Below, piece by piece: positions 45,615-56,420 of a DNA stretch of 64,000 nucleotides (its first letter is position 1; every line of letters begins with the position of its first letter). The position numbers and the translations under genes are program-made. The notes beneath the pieces are model-generated. The model made no database searches, had not been told where the DNA came from, and saw only the letters and a program-made list of their open reading frames with translations. The DNA lies in contig CM070874.1 in NCBI GenBank assembly GCA_036365515.1, positions 27,281,862-27,345,861 of the forward strand. The letters run 5' to 3'. The DNA is from Torymus aiolomorphi (lineage: Eukaryota > Arthropoda > Insecta > Hymenoptera > Torymidae).

Positions 45615-48511
45615 TTAACAAACGGTTCCAAGTATCCAATTTTTCAATTTGATCTTATCAGTAACTTTCCTTATGTCTAAAATTTTGAGATCATTAGGTA
45701 AATTATTAAATACTTTAATAGCCTTATTATAGCTGCTTTTATCGCTAACTTTTAGAATATTTTTAGGCAGAATTATTGTTTTATTTCTTGTTGTACTTTT
45801 ACAGGTTATAAATTTAATCTTCAGCGAGTTGTAATTGTATAATAATGATTCAGATGCAAAGGGCTGATTTAAATTCATTGGTACTTTCTCAACAAAATTA
45901 TTTTTACTTATTATTCTTAAAATTCTTTTTTGTTTTTTTTGTATCATTTTTATATTATTGTCACAGGCTCCTCCCCAAGCTATTATACCATAGCTGATAA
46001 TGCTATGGAAAAATGCATAATATATAATTTTCAATGTAGGATATGCCATTATATTTTTTATTTTGTGGAATAAAAAATTTAGATATTTTGTTTTCTTTAC
46101 AATGTGCTCCGCATGAATGTTCCATCTCAAATTGTAGTCAAAGTATATACCTAGATATTTACAGCTCTCTACTCTCGTAAGTTGTTCAGTTCCAATTCTT
46201 AAATTCATGTTTGTAGGTACACTATCGTAGTAATTTCCAAATGTTATATATACTGTTTTATTCACATTCAGTGAAAGTTTGTTGAGGGCTAACCAAGTTG
46301 ACACTGCTTTTAAATACCCGTTCATTTTGACTTCAACTTCACTCCACATTTTTCCTGCAGCTAATATAGCTGTATCATCTGCATACGATAATGTGGACTC
46401 TTTGGGCATGCTAGTTAGTAGATCGTTTATATATATAATGAACAGTAATGGTCCAAGTATTGTTCCCTGTGGAACTCCTGTGTTTACCATTAACTGTTCA
46501 CTAATATTATCGCCTATTCTTACAAACTGTCCCCTGTGTTTCAGATAACTTTCTAGTAATGAAAACGCTTTTCCTCTTATTCCATACCTATGTAGCTTGT
46601 CTAACAATATTTTATGATTAACCGTATCAAAAGCTTTTGCTAAATCTAGAAATGTTACTGCTACCGGTAGGCTCTTATCCACTTTTTCATAGATTCTTTT
46701 TGTAATGAAATTTAAAGCATCGTTGGTTCCTCTATTTTTTATGAAGCCATATTGAGTATCACTTAACAAGTTATTAATTGTAACCCATTCGTAAATTCTG
46801 TTATATATTATTTTTTCAAAATATTTTTGCTATATTTGATATTAGTGATATTGGTCTATAGTTTTCCATTTTATTTTTCAATCCAGATTTATATATTGGT
46901 ATTATTTCTGCAACTTTTAAAGCTTCTGGCCATGTTTCAGTTTCTATACATTGAATTAGAATGTCAGGTAGTGTATCTGTTATGTATGGTGATATTATTT
47001 TTAGTGTCTTTGCATTAATCTTATCAACTCCTCCATTTTCTAATTTCATATTATCCATTATTTTCTGAATCTCATATTTATTAGTTGGCTTTAAAAACAT
47101 GGTTTTAGGGTTATGTTTCGGTAATTCTAGCTCTTTATCTTTAGGTTTTTCAATGGATTCTGCCATTTTTGAACCGATATTGCAATAGTGTTCATTTATA
47201 GCTTTTACAATTTCTTTAGGGTCTTTTATTATCTTTCTTTTGTCAGTTTTTATTTCGGTGATATCTGTATTCTTTTTATCTTTTTTAGTTGTCCCCAAAG
47301 TATCATTAATTATGTACCATAGTTGTCTAGGGTTATTACTGTTTTTTTCTATAAGATTTTTTTCATGTTTCATTTTTGCATTTTTTATTATTTTATCTAG
47401 TAATTTTACGTAGTCTTTGTATTCTTTTCTTAGTATATAATTATTTGGTTCATTTTTGATCCTTTTATATAAGGAGTCCTTTTTTTTACAAGACACTATA
47501 ATTGCATTTGTTATCCAGTCTTTCCTGGGCATTTTGTTGTTATTCCAATTTTTGCCTCTTTTTGGGTATATATATCGACTCTTCTCTATACAATTTTGAA
47601 TCTCCTTTATCATGCAATTAATCGCTATAGTTGGATTTTTCTCCGATTTATAAATTGACCAATTCATCTATTGATGAAGCAATATCTCTTAGTTTGTTGT
47701 AATTATATTTACAGGTTATATCTGTTGATTTATCCATCTTGTGGCTATTTTTCTTATCTATCTGTATAAATAAAGGATAATGATCTGTTATTGGATGTTT
47801 GAGTTTATAAGTTTTAGTCGTTATTGTTTTTGTTTTTATGAAAATATTATCAATACAAGTTCCCTTTTCTGTATTTAAATCATATGGCCTAGTTGTTCCA
47901 ATAAAATGTGGGTAAATACCCTTGTCTAAAAAGTTGTTTAGAAAATTCTGACCTATAAGGTTATCTTTGAGTATATCTGTATTGAAGTCTCCAATTACAA
48001 AGTGATTCTTAACATCTTTTTTTAATATTAGATATTTATTTAAGTTATAGTTGAATTTTAACGGAGTTATATCATGCGATCTATATAACGACGAAATCTC
48101 TAATTTACTGTTGTTATTTAAGGTTATACTTGTATTTAATATTTTAATATTATCCATTTCTATTATTCCTGTTACTTGTGTAACCTTTTCTTTGATATAA
48201 ACAACCACACCATCAGATTTATTGATTTTACTATTATTATAGTATGATTTATAACCCCTCAACTTGAAATATTCATACCTGTCTAAAATATTTGTTTCTG
48301 TGCAAACAATTACACAAGGTTTGATCTTAAGACTCTTAATGAAGATTTGTAACTTTTCAAAATTTGCATTCAAGCTTCTTATATTGGTATACATAATCAC
48401 ATTATCTTTCCTGCTACTTTCCTTATTAAGCGTCTCAACATCATCGTAGCTTATTTCTTGTTTTACTACTTCTTGTTGTATTTCTTCTATAAAATCTTCA
48501 TTATGATTCAT
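45615..48511 (-). pseudogene. LINE ORF2: AP endonuclease and reverse transcriptase
   Basis: ATG 48511 opens the endonuclease: MYTNIRSLNANF, CTETN, GDFNTDIL and ITDHYPLF, the conserved catalytic blocks. A frameshift at about 47660 leads to the linker with GGVDKINAKTLK and YRPISLIS; another at about 46800 leads to RT motifs FLDLAKAFDTVNH, NTGVPQGTILGPLLFIIYIN and YADDTAIL (catalytic Asp pair) and a C-terminal region ending at 45615. Block order and spacing are those of CR1/Jockey-type ORF2. Two frameshifts inactivate it; almost no internal stops suggest recent decay. Confidence 0.85.
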
Positions 48512-48786
48512 TTTGTTCTGTTACTATTTTTCGATGGTGGGCCATACCTGCCACAACACCATCTGGGAACTTCCTCGCTGTTAATGTTGTCCTTCCTGTT
48601 TTAATTATAGAGCTCTTAGTCAGTATTTCTTTGTTGTTGGGCGTATTATTTCTTTCCAAGTTGTCTAGAGATTCGGTTACTATATCTTGGTCTTTTAAGT
48701 TTCCCGCGTAACCTGTTTTAACATTTGTTGTTGACTTCTCGACTGGTAAGTTATCTTCAGGCTTCTTTATTGGTAAAGTAGATTTC

Positions 48787-50246
48787 TTATGATAATTTTC
48801 TGTTTTTTTTCAGAGGATCATATGGATAATCTGTTTTTTGTATCATTATGTATAGATAATTTTTATATGACTCACATACGTTCCAGTTATTGGCTGCATG
48901 TTGTGTATTTCTTTTTGTTTTCTGGTTCTTTTTGTTGTAATTAATGCAGTTAATACATTGTAAATTTTTCTGATCACATAATTTTTCTTCATGTTTCTCT
49001 GAGCAGTGTAGACATGTATATTCTCCTTTACATTTTTTAGCACTATGCCCATATGTTTTACATTTGTGACGCATACCGGTATTGTAATCATCGTAGACTC
49101 TGCATCTGCTTGCTCCAACATAGATTCTCTTCTCACGCATAATATAAGCATATGCATCTGCATTAACTTCAGCTATCAACGTCGTAGAGTTGGTTTTATT
49201 ATTGATATACTTATGCATTATATTTAACTCCATATTATCTTCTATTTCATTTCTGTTTTTTATATCCATTTCAATGTCTTGATTGCTTTCTGTTTGGTAC
49301 TCATTGTCTACATTTATAATTTTAATTCTAGGTTTTTTCAATTCTTCAATTTGAACTTCTACTTTTTCAGTTGTGTTAATTTTAAGTTTCATCTTGTTTA
49401 CGTCTTGCTTATTTTTACATTTGATGATTATTTTGTCTTTGGTTGTTATGATTTTGTTAACAGGTATCGTTGTGTTCTTATTTATTGACATTTTGGTTTC
49501 ATGAAATAATTTTTTTAGATCCTCCTTGTTCTTTGGTTTTATGATGATATCTGGAATATTATTATTAGTTTGATTTATCTGTTTACCAGTTATTTGTGCA
49601 TAAGTTGACCCAGTTGAAGTTTGTTCTTTTCCATTCATTTGAAGCAGTTTATTTTTTTCCAATAATTCATTATTTAACACTTTTAGTATTTCATTTTTAT
49701 CCATAATCTCCTTAATTAGCTCTTTTTGGTGTTTGTTCTCAATAGTTAACTTTTCATTTTTGTTATCTTGTTTTTGTATCTCCGTTACCAAATCTTGATT
49801 TTCTGAATCAATTTTTGATTTTCTGAAGGTTCACTTGTTTTAATTTGTGTCAGTTCATCTTCAGTTCACTTTAATCTTTGCTTTGTATCTATATAGCTTT
49901 TCTTTGTTGTTTCACTTTTTTCTTTTAATGTGTCGTACTTTTCTTTTAACGTTTCATATTTTTCTTTTAATATTGTATAATGTTTTCCCAGTTTTTCCTT
50001 TTCATTCTGTAAAAGTACACTTGTAACACGTGGGTCTTTAGAGGTTATGTTATCTAGATCGTGGTCTTCGCAAATAATGTACAGACTATCTATGTAGTTC
50101 TGTGTCTTTTTTCTTAAATAATCACTTTTGTGGTAGACCCCTTGACACACTGCACATATTAGGCACTGCACTAAATTTTGAGGATGGCATTTAAATGAAA
50201 TATCTGGAGGAGCAGTATGCTTTAGCACCCATTCGTCCTCCGCCAT
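48787..50246 (-). pseudogene. LINE ORF1 (gag-like, zinc knuckles)
   Basis: The first block (50246-49866; MAEDEWVLKHTAPPDISFK) has a Cys-rich segment CLICAVCQGVYHK and a coiled-coil tail of LKEKYETLKEKYDTLKEK repeats. After a frameshift the second block (49791-48787) continues the coiled coil. It then has an RNA-recognition-like basic region and CCHC-type knuckles (CKTYGHSAKKC, CLHCSEKHEEKLC, CINC) and ends before ORF2. ORF1 would package the element RNA. The N-terminal Cys-rich region resembles the PHD-like start found in some CR1-clade ORF1 proteins. Confidence 0.7.
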
Positions 50247-50464
50247 GTTGGATCTATTGAAAATATATATTTTTATTTTTTCTGTTATATATATTTTTGC
50301 TTATAAAAATTATATTGGATACGTAAAAGAAGTTAATGTAAAATAATAGAATTAATAATTAATATAACTTAATACTATTTTGGTGAAATTTTAAATATTT
50401 TATACTAAAAAATTGAGTTTAAATTGTATATTGAAAATATTATGTTTGCTTTTGATTTATTTTA

Positions 50465-50871
50465 TTATTCATATTTTTTAATTAAATTTTGTAAATAATT
50501 TAAATCATATTCTATAAGTAAATTATTACAATAGTTATTATATTTGTTTTCTTCTTTTTCATGGGTTTCTATTATTTCATTCAATTTGTCTAACTTTGTA
50601 GCATCTTTTAAATTATATACTTCTATGTATTTATTTTGTGTTGGATCCCAAATTAACGGTGTTTGTATCATAGTAATATTGTTATTATATTCATTGATAT
50701 AATTATTTAAATGTATTTCATATTCGTTGTGATCATTTATATGATTCTGTAACTGTTCGTTTAATTCATCTAATTCTCTTGAGTGTTGTATACTACTCAC
50801 AATTCAATATACATATTTTGCACAGGATCCCATCTTAATGGACTAGGTTTTGAATCACCTTGTTCAGCCAT
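50465..50871 (-). pseudogene. Helitron-linked small ORF of unknown function, copy 2
   Basis: ATG 50871 (MAEQGDSKPSPLRWDPVQN) reads to a TGA after MYIEL. With a one-base shift the frame continues SSIQHSRELDELNEQLQNHI and stays open to 50465. It has the same repeated PLxWDPxQxxYxEV motif (second copy PLIWDPTQNKYIEV) and the same helical C-terminal part as copy 1. Both copies are disrupted at the same region, between the two motif repeats, which may mean the annotated join is not a simple frame (for instance an intron) or that it is mutation-prone. Confidence 0.6.
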
Positions 50872-51164
50872 CTTATATTTCACTAAATAATAGTTAATTA
50901 CATTAGGAAAAGTAATTTACATTAAATATATAATTAAAGTAAATTTTAATTACATTATGTAATTAATTACTGTTTTATATTTTTTCTTAAATTATTTTGA
51001 TCAATTATATTATGTTATTATTCTAATATCGTTAAGAAGATCATGATATTAAAATATCATATGAATATTTTATTGTATATTTATTAAATTTTAAAATGTT
51101 ATTATTTTATTTATACCATTATTAGTTTATTATATTATAATCTTATTATTTAAATTAATTATCT

Positions 51165-51986
51165 AATATTTCTTACCAAATAATATTTGTTACTTCTATT
51201 TTATTTTCAGATTCATTTTGTGTATATATATATATATATATTGTTTGGATTTTTACATCGTGAAAGTGCTACGTACAATCCATGGGAAAATAATTGTTTT
51301 TTTTTTTAAATATTCCTACACTATTAAAACTTTGTCCTTGTGATTTATTAATAGTTATAGCAAATGCTAATACAATTGGAAATTGTTTTCTATATAAAAT
51401 GAATGATAAAGATGATGATTCACAAGTATTTAGTGTAATGCGTGGTATAAATACTTTATTTCCTTTATTTTCTCCAGTAATGATTTCAGCTTCAATATTA
51501 TATTTATATAAATTTTTTATTTTTAATCGTGTTCCATTACATAGTCCATCAACGATGCTAAGATTACGAATTAACATAACAATTGCATTTTTTTTTCAAT
51601 TTTATTTCATATGGAGGTAAACCTTCTCGTATATTATTTAACATTTCTATCGGAAAATTTAAATGTATATTTTCATCCGTTTGATCTACTCCTTTATGTG
51701 TTGCGTAATCTATACTATAATATGTTACCGTTTTATGTTCAATTAAGTTCAATATTTTATTATTTACTATATTTACTTGTTCATTATGTGAACTTAATAT
51801 TACATTTTTTGAAAAATGATAATTTTTATTAATATTTTTATATATTTTATGACAAACATCATTTGTTTTCCATTTTTCTGGAATTTTAAAGTGATTAATT
51901 TTTCCTTCTCCAATATCTAATAAAAATGATGCAAAAGCATTATCTTGAGTACGAATGTTTATTTTTAAATGGAAAATTTTAAACAA
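51165..51986 (-). pseudogene. Helitron Pif1-like helicase, C-terminal part (copy d)
   Basis: The minus frame from 51986 reads NAFASFLLDIGEGKINHFKI, VILSSHNEQVNIVNNKIL, YYSIDYATHKGVDQTDENIH and PIEMLNNIREGLPPYE. It shifts frame in an A-run near 51590 and continues DGLCNGTRLKI, AFAITINKSQGQSFNSVG, and after another shift LYVALSRCKNPN. These are the C-terminal helicase blocks. Upstream it ends at about 51965, near hairpin repeat copy 4 (52065-52175). The small ORF follows downstream. Confidence 0.75.
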
Positions 51987-52064
51987 AGGTCAAAGATAAG
52001 AATTTTTTAAAAATCTCGAAAATGTTTACGACTAATTTCATCATACTATTATAAGAGTGGTTAT

Positions 52065-52175
52065 ATATGGCTATTGGCGAAGGATACCACTTAAAATAGC
52101 AATCCAACGCGTCAATGAACAGTACCTCCAGGGTGACGTGGAAAATTGTTCGTCTCTTCAACCAATCTTTATAGT
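52065..52175 (-). repeat. hairpin repeat, copy 4
   Basis: On the minus strand: GAAGAGACGAACAATTTTCC, ACGTCACCCTGGAGGTACTG, CGCGTTGGATTGCTATTTTA and AGTGGTATCCTTCGCC closing with ATAACCACT. The AGTGGT / ACCACT stem is kept. Confidence 0.7.
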
Positions 52176-52497
52176 GAAATCAATTTAAAAAAAAAAAGTA
52201 AATAAATATACAAATAAATAAATATCAATATTATTACATAGAACTTGCTATACTCGACAATTCTTCTAATTAATTATATCATGATTTATAACTTAAACAA
52301 TTGAGGGGGGCTGAGGGGGCGCTGAGGAGGGGCTAGGGGGGGGTCGCGAGGGGTGAGGGGACGAGCCTCTAACAATTTATTTCAAAAAAACGTATAACCA
52401 GTCTCATTTTTATGGGGGTGAGGGGGGCGCTGAGGTGGGGGTGAGGTGGCGCTGAGTCGTAAACATTTTCTTACAACTATATTATATATAGCAAGAT
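52176..52497. repeat. G-rich repeats
   Basis: 52302-52455 has GGGGGGCTGAGGGGGCGCTGA-like purine repeats with many G-runs of four or more; the remainder is AT-rich. No gene. Confidence 0.8.

Positions 52498-52548
<51 letters not shown>
52498..52548. repeat. TA microsatellite
   Basis: Left border of cassette I. Confidence 0.97.
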
Positions 52549-52551
<3 letters not shown>

Positions 52552-52871
52552 CTGTTCACCGCTATGTTTCAGGACATTTGCATGTTTTCAGGACTGTACT
52601 GAATTAGGAATATGTTTACCGCTACCTTTCAGGACATTTTTGTATTATTCAGGACATTTAGGGTTTCTATCACAATGTTTTTTTCCGTAAAATTTTTCCG
52701 AAATCAACGTAAAATACTGCGGAACTGAAAGGGGGCGCCGCAGGCGTCGTGGTGTTAGTCAACACCCTGAGGGATATTATTTCTTTAGTCACTTATATAC
52801 TGTTTAACGTTTTATACCTACTTCTATTGCAGAAAACCTGTAGGTGTCCTGGAAGGTAGCGGTGTACTAAG

Positions 52872-52876
<5 letters not shown>
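52549..52876 (+). repeat. core-motif cassette I
   Basis: Motif copies CACCGCTATGTTTCAGGACA (52557), ACCGCTACCTTTCAGGACA (52618) and ATTCAGGACATTT (about 52649), core ATTATTTCTTTAGTCAC (52776-52792), then the antisense TGTCCTGGAAGGTAGCGGTG (about 52845-52864). TA repeats on both sides. Confidence 0.85.

Positions 52877-52936
<60 letters not shown>
52877..52936. repeat. TA microsatellite
   Basis: Right border of cassette I and left flank of a Helitron 3' end. Confidence 0.97.
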
Positions 52937-52939
<3 letters not shown>

Positions 52940-53157
52940 TAGCGGGGGTACCCCCTACTCGCTCCGCTCATCAACCACCGACATAGAGTTGGTAATACAT
53001 CTATAACTCCTTTGGAATAACTTTTAAAAAGATATAAATGAACTTTCAGAACTAGTGAAATAAAATAACTCAACTTAATGCTTAAAAAATTAATTTTTTG
53101 CTATTTTATTTATAGGTACAGTTTGAACCTTATTTTGAGGAGGGGCTGTGAAGTTAA
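52937..53157 (-). mobile_element. Helitron 3' end (copy c)
   Basis: Minus strand: GAGCGGAGCGAGTAGGGGGT, hairpin GGGGGTACCCCC (52953-52942), then CTAG at 52940-52937 against TA repeat. Same GCTCGCTCCGCTC block as copies a and b. It is cut on the right by a CT-rich minisatellite. Confidence 0.7.
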
Positions 53158-54655
53158 AATAGTTTTTATGTCTCTACGTCTATGTCTCTACGTTTCAATC
53201 TCTACGTGTATGTCTCCACGTCTCTGTCTCTATGCCTCTGTCTTTACATCTCTGTCTCTACGTCTCTGTCTCTACGTCACTGTCCCTACATCTCTGTCTC
53301 TACGTCTCGGTCTCTACGTCTCTGTATCTATGTCTCTGTCTCTCTGACTCGGTCTCTACGTCTCTGTGTCTACGCCTCTCTCTTTAAGTCACTTTCTCTA
53401 CATCTCTGTCTCTGACTCAGTCTCTATGTCTCTGTATCTACGTCCCTCTTTCTACCCCTCTGTCTCTACATCTCTGTCTGTACTTTTTATCTCTACGTCT
53501 CTGTTTCTACGTCTCTGTCTCTCCGACACGGTTTTTACGTCTCTCTCTCTCTCTACGTCTATGTCTGACTTGGTCCCTATGTCTCTCTCTCTCTCTCTCT
53601 CTCTACGTCTCTGTCTCCGACTCGGTCTCTACGTCTCTGTCTCCACGTCTCTGTCTCTGACTAGGTCTCTACTTTCTGTCTCTACGCCCCTGTCTCTACT
53701 TTTCATCACTACGTCTCTGTTTCTTCGTCGTGTCTCTCCCACATGATTTTTACGAATCTGTCTCTACGTCTCTGTCTCTCACTCTATCTCTACGCCTCTG
53801 TCTCTGACTCGGTCTCTATGTCTCTGTGTCTACGCCCCACTGTCTACGCCTCTGTCTCTCCGACACGGTTTTTACGTCTCTGTCTCTACGTCTATGTCTC
53901 TGACTCGGTCCCTACGTCTCTTTCTCTACGTCTCTGTCTCTGACTCGGTCTCTACGCCCCTGTATCTACACCTCTCTCTCTCTCTCTCTCTACGTCTCTC
54001 TCTCTCTGACTCAGTCTCTACGTCGCTGTGTCTACGCCCCTCTCTCTACGCCTTTGTCTCTACGTCTCTGTCTCTACATTTTATCTCTACGTCGACGTTT
54101 CTATGTCTCTGTCTCTCCGACACGGTTTTTACGTCTCTGTCTCCAGGTCTCTGTCTCTGACTAGGTCTCTACTTACTGTCTCTACACCTCTGTTTCTACT
54201 TTTTATCACGGCGTCTCTGTTTCTACGCCGTGTCTGTCCGACATGGTTTTTACTTCTCTGTCTCTACGTCTCTGTCTCTGACTCAGTCTCTACGTCTCTG
54301 TGTCTGCACCTTCTCTCTACATCTCTGTCTCTGACATGATCTGTACTTTCTGCCTCTACGTCTATGTCTACATGTCTGTCTCTCCGACTCGGTTTTTACG
54401 TCTGTCTACGTCTCTGTCCCTGACTCGCCTCTAAATATCTGTGTCTACGCCCCTCTCTCTACGTCTCTGTCTTTACGTCACTGTCTCTGACTCGGTCTCT
54501 ACGACTCTGTGTCTACGTCTCTATATCTACGCCTCTGTCTCTGACTCGGTCTCTACGTCTCTGTCTCCACGTCTCTGTCTTTGACTCGGTCTCTACTTTC
54601 TGTCTCTACGCCTCTGTCTCTACGTTATATCACTACGTCTCTGTTTCTACGTCGT
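53158..54655 (+). repeat. 1.5-kb CTCTGTCTCTACGT minisatellite
   Basis: Degenerate tandem repeats of TCTCTGTCTCTACG, with a longer version containing GACTCGGTCTCTACG. Long frames ([16 protein letters not shown]) are open only because the repeat lacks stops; I do not treat them as genes. Confidence 0.95.
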
Positions 54656-55160
54656 GAACTGTCACTACTGGGAGGGCCACTGAGGGGCGGCCATTGATAG
54701 GGAGATATTGAGGGGGAGCTATTGAGGGGGGCTATTGAGGGTAGGGCATTGTGTGGAGACAATTGAGGGCGGGCCATTGAGGGGGGCGTGGGAGGGAAAT
54801 TAAGGAGCCTTTGAAGATTCTAAAACTCATACATAGAGATGGATGTCAACGGTGTATTGAGGGGGTCTGAGGGGGGGGGCAGGTGGGACTGATCAGTCAG
54901 AATTTTATATATATATTATATAGTCGTAAGCGTTATTTGTGTCACGCAGACCCCCTCGCCCCCCTCACCGCCCGCGCCTCACTCGTCCCCCTCGCCCCCT
55001 CAGCCTCCCTCAGACCCCCCTCAAAATAACGTAAAATTGTGATTTTTTTACGTTATTTTGAGTATGACAGAGCCCCACTCGCCACCGCCCTCGTCACCCA
55101 GCCCCCCTCGCACCCCCTCAGATCCCCTTCGTAACCCACTCAGACCCCCCTCATTTAAAT
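54656..55160. repeat. G-rich then C-rich repeats with a hairpin
   Basis: 54660-54885 has G-rich GGCTATTGAGGGG-type units and 54945-55160 has C-rich CCCCCTCAGACCCCCCTC. Between them, CTCAAAATAACGTAAAA and TTTTTTACGTTATTTTGAG (55017-55064) form a hairpin. The G-rich strand could form quadruplexes. Confidence 0.85.
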
Positions 55161-55394
55161 GTTCACTTAAAAGTTCACTTTTTCATGAATATTATATAAA
55201 ATTAATAATTTATATTTTTCATATGTTTTATTAATAGGGTATTTTTCATATTTTTTATGGATGATAGTATACACAGATGTAATGCTTAAGAGTAGTTCTT
55301 AATTCTTAATTTCTGAAGCGAAAGAATAGATTATTGAGAAAACTACATTAATTATATATAAAGAAAATATATTGAAAACGATATATTTTATTCT
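55161..55394. other. AT-rich non-coding sequence
   Basis: No motif or gene seen. Confidence 0.4.
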
Positions 55395-55490
55395 ATTTTT
55401 TCCGCATCACCTTGGAGGTAAATAGAAAGATGCGTTTTATTTTTAAGTAGTATCCCCAGTAGGCCTAATCCACTGTCTATGTTACTATAA
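55395..55490 (+). repeat. hairpin repeat, diverged copy 5
   Basis: TTCCGCATCACCTTGGAGGT, AAGATGCGTTTTATTTTTAA and AGTAGTATCCCCAGTAGGCC match the hairpin repeat with many changes; it directly precedes the OTU coding region. Confidence 0.5.
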
Positions 55491-55494
55491 AATT

Positions 55495-56078
55495 TTGGTC
55501 ATTACGATATATTAGAATGTTCTAATGATAATGTAAAATCAGAAATTATAAAAAATCAAAATAACCTAAAAATAGATTCTCAAACAAATACTAATTTATT
55601 TAATCAAAATGTTAAGACTGATATTCAAACAAATAAAAGTAATACAATTAAAATTAAAATGATTGGTGATGGAAATTGTTTATTGCGATGTTTTGCATAC
55701 TTTTTGTATAATAATCAAAATCTTCACTATAAAGTAACATTAAATATAGTTAAATATATTATAAATAATTGGAATACTTATCAAAATTTTATATTAGGAA
55801 ATCAATATTATAAAGATATACTAAAACGTAATGATTATGAATTATTAATGTCTCAAAATGGAATTTATGGAAATGAAATTGAAATTAAAAGTTTTGTAGA
55901 AATGTATAATATCAACATTATTGTACATTTAAGTAATACTAATAATATATATTCTTTTGGTAACAATTCAAGTAATCAAAAATTAACATTATTATTTAAT
56001 GGTAATTTTGATTCAGGTCATTACTATATATTAGAATATTCTAATGATAATATGAAATCAGAAATTATAAAATTTTAA
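55495..56078 (+). pseudogene. Helitron tandem OTU cysteine protease region
   Basis: The frame starts with the tail of one OTU domain (GHYDILECSNDNVKSEIIK, with the His-motif GHY) and continues through an Asn/Gln-rich linker (about 35 codons) into a complete second OTU domain. That domain has the catalytic Cys in MIGDGNCLLRCFAYFLY (from 55659), a YGNEIEIKSFVEMYNINI core and the catalytic His in GHYYILEYSNDNMKSEIIK. The two tails are near-duplicates, so this Helitron protein had two OTU domains. A TAA at 56076-56078 and another at about 56146-56148 interrupt a frame that then continues into the Rep region, suggesting one original polyprotein. Confidence 0.7.
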
Positions 56079-56148
56079 AAAAATATACGTAAACGAAAAA
56101 TGGATTTTCAGACAGATACTTCAATTTGTAATAAAAAATTAAATTAAC

Positions 56149-56285
56149 AATTGATTCCAATTGTAATAAACGAAAAAAAAATTAAAGAATTAGACAGCTC
56201 ATCTTACTTAAGCGAAATGAAATATAAATGTTCTTTTTGTTTAGCAGTATTTTGGAACGAAGAAAAAACCTCTGCCAATTCATTG
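56149..56285 (+). pseudogene. Helitron Rep N-terminal zinc segment
   Basis: Same frame as the OTU region: NEKKIKELDSSSYLSEMKYK then CSFCLAVFWNEEKTS, the CxxC..FWxEEK block that begins Helitron Rep proteins. Coding resemblance stops at about 56285; the next recognised Rep block is at 58230, beyond a satellite. Confidence 0.6.
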
Positions 56286-56420
56286 GCACGTAGCTTCCTC
56301 AAACTTAATTTATTGATCACTTTAATTAATTTTTACTTCTAATATTTAACCTTTATCTTGTACGGTTAGACTAACTATGAGAGGGTCAGGGGTCCGGATT
56401 CAGCTTAAACTGTGCATTAT

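Larger units (their letters stand above)
45230..50270 (-). mobile_element. CR1/Jockey-like LINE, nearly full length, frameshifted
   Basis: The minus-strand element has ORF1 (50246-48787), ORF2 with endonuclease and RT (48511-45615), a 3' untranslated region and an (AATAAATA)n-type tail at about 45230. No LTRs. It lies within Helitron-like AT-rich sequence present on both sides. The target duplication is obscured by AT-rich flanks. Confidence 0.8.

Noticed and set aside
53158..54655. Long open frames ([23 protein letters not shown])
   Set aside because: Products of a stop-poor CT minisatellite, open in several frames at once; no gene-like composition.
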